64,000 nucleotides of DNA from assembly GCA_963804055.1 (NCBI GenBank), contig CAWDOU010000004.1, forward strand, positions 31,469-95,468, in the 5' to 3' direction. Shown here piece by piece: positions 62,491 through 64,000 of this stretch. Made by a program: the position numbers and the translations under genes. The notes under the pieces were generated by a model that did not search any database, was not told the origin of the DNA, and was given only the letters and a program-made list of their open reading frames with translations. Within the stretch, counting starts at the first letter, position 1. Each line of letters starts with the position of its first letter. This stretch comes from Bog-473 sp963804055. GTDB taxonomy: Bacteria > Actinomycetota > Acidimicrobiia > Acidimicrobiales > RAAP-2.

Positions 62491-63942
62491 GTGTTGGTGG
62501 AGCTCAAGCTGGTGGAACAGCGCTATCGGGCGGTCATCGAAGTCCTTGACGGAATGTCGGTGACCGACGTGGCACGCCGCAACGGAGTCTCTCGTCAGAC
62601 GTTGCACACGTGGCTCCGTCGCTATGCCGAGGGCGGCATGGCGGCGCTGGCCGACAAGAGCTCCAAACCCGAGAGCTGCCCGCACCAGATGGCCCCGGTC
62701 ATGGAGGCCCGAGTGGTCGAGTTGCGTCGGGCGCACCCGAGATGGGGACCACGTTCCATCCGCACCCAACTGGCCAAGGAGGGCTTCCCGGTGCCTGGAC
62801 GCTCCTCGATCTATCGCACCTTGGTCCGCCATCACCTCTTAGAGCCCACCCAGCGCAAGCGCTCACGCTCTGACTACAAGCGCTGGGAGCGCAGCCGGTC
62901 AATGGAGCTGTGGCAGATGGACATCGTCGGGCGCTTCCATCTCGCCGACGGCACCGAGGTCAAAGTGGTCACCGGCGTCGACGACCACTCCCGGTTTTGC
63001 ATCTGTGCCCACGTCGTTGCCCGGGCGACAGCGAGGCCGGTCTGCGAGGCGCTGCAGTGGGCGCTACGCACTCACGGTGTCCCGGACCAGATTTTGACTG
63101 ACAACGGCAAGGTGTTTACTGCTCGATTCGGGCAAGGTCCCGGACCAGTTCTTTTCGACCGAATCTGCGCCAACAACGGCATTCGCCATCTGCTCACGGC
63201 TCCGTATTCGCCGACCACGACGGGCAAAGTCGAGCGATTCCACAAGACCATGCGCTCGGAGTTCTTGGTCGACCACGACCGGGTGCACCAGAGCATCGAA
63301 GCGCTCCAAAGAGCTCTCGATGAATGGGTGGCCGAGTACAACACGAACCGCCCGCACCAGTCGCTGGGCGATCGACCGCCCGCTGAGCGTTTCGCCCTGG
63401 CGACGGCCCGACCCGCCGACCTCGAGATGCCACAGATTCCCGACGAGGTTCCGCTCTCGCAGCGCCCGCCCGGAGTGAACCGCTGGGTCGACCAGCGTGG
63501 CTCGATTGGGCTCGGGGGTTTGCACTATCGGGTGGGAGCGACCTTTGCGGGCGAACCCGTCGAGGTGGTGGTGCGCTCAGGGCTTGTCGAGATCCTCCAC
63601 GCCGGTGTCCTCGTCGCGACCCACGCCGAGAGGCGGCGAGCAGTCAAGGGATCAGCGCCTCAACGTGCTCCACGCTCGGGACGCTCCCGGCCGCCCACCT
63701 CCGGCATGAGCGTCACCCGCCGGGTGGACCAGGGCGGATCGGTCTCCTTCGCCGGGGCCGGCTATCGGGTCGGGCGCAGCTGGGCCCGCCAGGTCGTCGA
63801 CGTGGCCATCGTGGCCGGCTCGGTCCAGATCTCGGCCAAGGGCAAGGTCGTCCGGGTCCACGCCATCCGTCACGACCGCTCCAAGGAGCACGGCGCCTTC
63901 GCCACGCCCCAGGGTCGGCCCCGTAAGGCCAAGGTGGCCTGA
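62491..63942 (+). CDS. IS481-family transposase (DDE, duplicated C-terminal domain)
   Basis: A 483-residue transposase. Residues about 5-60 are a helix-turn-helix (MSVTDVARRNGVSRQTLHTW); the RNase H-like core has Asp144 (QMDIVGRF), Asp204 (LTDNGKVF) and Glu248 (GKVERFHKTM). After the core, two copies of a beta-rich module follow: RWVDQRGSIGLGGLHYRVG near 330 and RRVDQGGSVSFAGAGYRVG near 410. GTG at 62491 is chosen because AAGGAGG lies seven bases upstream; an ATG six codons earlier would place that site inside the gene. The frame is intact and the element may be active. Confidence 0.92.
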   Translation: MLVELKLVEQRYRAVIEVLDGMSVTDVARRNGVSRQTLHTWLRRYAEGGMAALADKSSKPESCPHQMAPVMEARVVELRRAHPRWGPRSIRTQLAKEGFPVPGRSSIYRTLVRHHLLEPTQRKRSRSDYKRWERSRSMELWQMDIVGRFHLADGTEVKVVTGVDDHSRFCICAHVVARATARPVCEALQWALRTHGVPDQILTDNGKVFTARFGQGPGPVLFDRICANNGIRHLLTAPYSPTTTGKVERFHKTMRSEFLVDHDRVHQSIEALQRALDEWVAEYNTNRPHQSLGDRPPAERFALATARPADLEMPQIPDEVPLSQRPPGVNRWVDQRGSIGLGGLHYRVGATFAGEPVEVVVRSGLVEILHAGVLVATHAERRRAVKGSAPQRAPRSGRSRPPTSGMSVTRRVDQGGSVSFAGAGYRVGRSWARQVVDVAIVAGSVQISAKGKVVRVHAIRHDRSKEHGAFATPQGRPRKAKVA

Positions 63943-63953
63943 GGAAAACCAGC

Positions 63954-63996
63954 GTCAAGGAGGTACCGGAGTCACTCCGTCAAGCGGGTACCGGGT
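63954..63996 (-). repeat. Right-end subterminal repeats of the IS
   Basis: GTCAAGGAGGTACCGGAG (63954-63971) and GTCAAGCGGGTACCGGGT (63979-63996) are inverted relative to the left-end copies; the first matches the left copy at 62385 at 16 of 18 positions. They begin 12 bp after the transposase stop. More copies may follow outside the window. Confidence 0.75.
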
Positions 63997-64000
63997 CTTG

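Larger units (their letters stand above)
62306..64000 (+). mobile_element. IS481-family insertion sequence
   Basis: One transposase gene flanked by matching inverted end repeats. The left side has three good copies of CTCCGGTACCTGCTTGAC-like sequence (62330, 62362, 62385) and a degenerate one at 62306; the right side has two copies in reverse (63954 and 63979). The exact outer ends and target-site duplication cannot be set because the right end may lie beyond base 64000. Confidence 0.75.

Noticed and set aside
1..64000. CRISPR array
   Set aside because: No regularly spaced repeat-spacer units were seen; the repeats found are short tandem hexamers or IS ends.
1..64000. Riboswitches and rRNA genes
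   Set aside because: No intergenic region carries a recognisable riboswitch core or ribosomal RNA sequence; most gaps are shorter than 250 bp.

Overview
The window is G+C-rich throughout and has the gene content of an actinomycete (Actinomycetota): many luciferase-like (F420-type) oxidoreductases, an F420-dependent PPOX protein, a DUF222/HNH nuclease, a DUF2510 protein, a polyphosphate glucokinase, many GTG starts and GTGA/ATGA gene overlaps. The genus cannot be fixed from sequence alone; an uncultured Acidimicrobiia-like or mycolic-acid-free lineage is plausible. Almost all genes belong to acyl-CoA or lipid/alicyclic acid catabolism, small-molecule transport, or their regulation.

Region by region. 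1-16.9 kb: an unknown membrane protein running off the left edge, then a fused double acyl-CoA dehydrogenase, TesB and double-hotdog thioesterases, an alpha/beta hydrolase, a short-chain dehydrogenase (SDR), an enoyl-CoA hydratase, an amidohydrolase, a class III CoA-transferase, a luciferase-like oxidoreductase, a large hydrolase and a three-gene ABC-2 exporter. 17-20.7 kb: a P450, SDR, SnoaL-like protein and HNH nuclease. 20.7-36.5 kb: the most striking part, two divergent and tightly overlapping operons meeting at a TetR gene. The left operon (nine genes) runs TetR, acyl-CoA dehydrogenase, double CoA-transferase, luciferase-like oxidoreductase, serine hydrolase, acyl-CoA synthetase, APH-type kinase, DUF7064-like protein, methyltransferase. 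The right operon (four genes) runs luciferase-like oxidoreductase, acetoacetate-decarboxylase-like protein, DUF7064-like protein, APH-type kinase. 36.5-43 kb: an SDR, then a branched-chain-type ABC importer in which LivH, LivM and LivG are fused into one 932-residue protein, with LivK and LivF encoded separately. 43-49 kb: acyl-CoA ligase with a small partner protein, a luciferase-like oxidoreductase, a PhyH dioxygenase and a PIG-L deacetylase. 49-50.1 kb: truncated remnants of a NERD-type gene and of dinB, meeting tail to tail. 50.1-62.1 kb: two Drr-type exporters with their own PadR and TetR regulators, a PDDEXK/DUF4268 nuclease, an amidase, polyphosphate glucokinase, a P450 and tRNA-Arg. 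62.3 kb to the end: an IS481-family element with repeated ends.

How the parts fit: acids would be imported by the Liv-type system, activated by the synthetases or CoA-transferases, modified by the oxidoreductases, P450s and kinases, and degraded by the dehydrogenase, hydratase, SDR and thioesterase set. The pairing of APH-type kinases with acyl-CoA dehydrogenase and synthetase recalls the known 4-hydroxyacyl-CoA phosphorylation route (LvaA and ACAD11 type), which is an inference here. A 16-bp inverted repeat (AAAGAG, 4 bp, CTCTTT) recurs over the start-proximal promoters of several of these genes and looks like a shared operator.

Quality warning: more than twenty single-base frame disruptions are visible, concentrated between 43 and 62 kb and mostly in short G/C runs, while protein similarity continues intact on both sides. 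Most look like assembly indels rather than real decay. Coordinates for such genes span the reconstructed gene.
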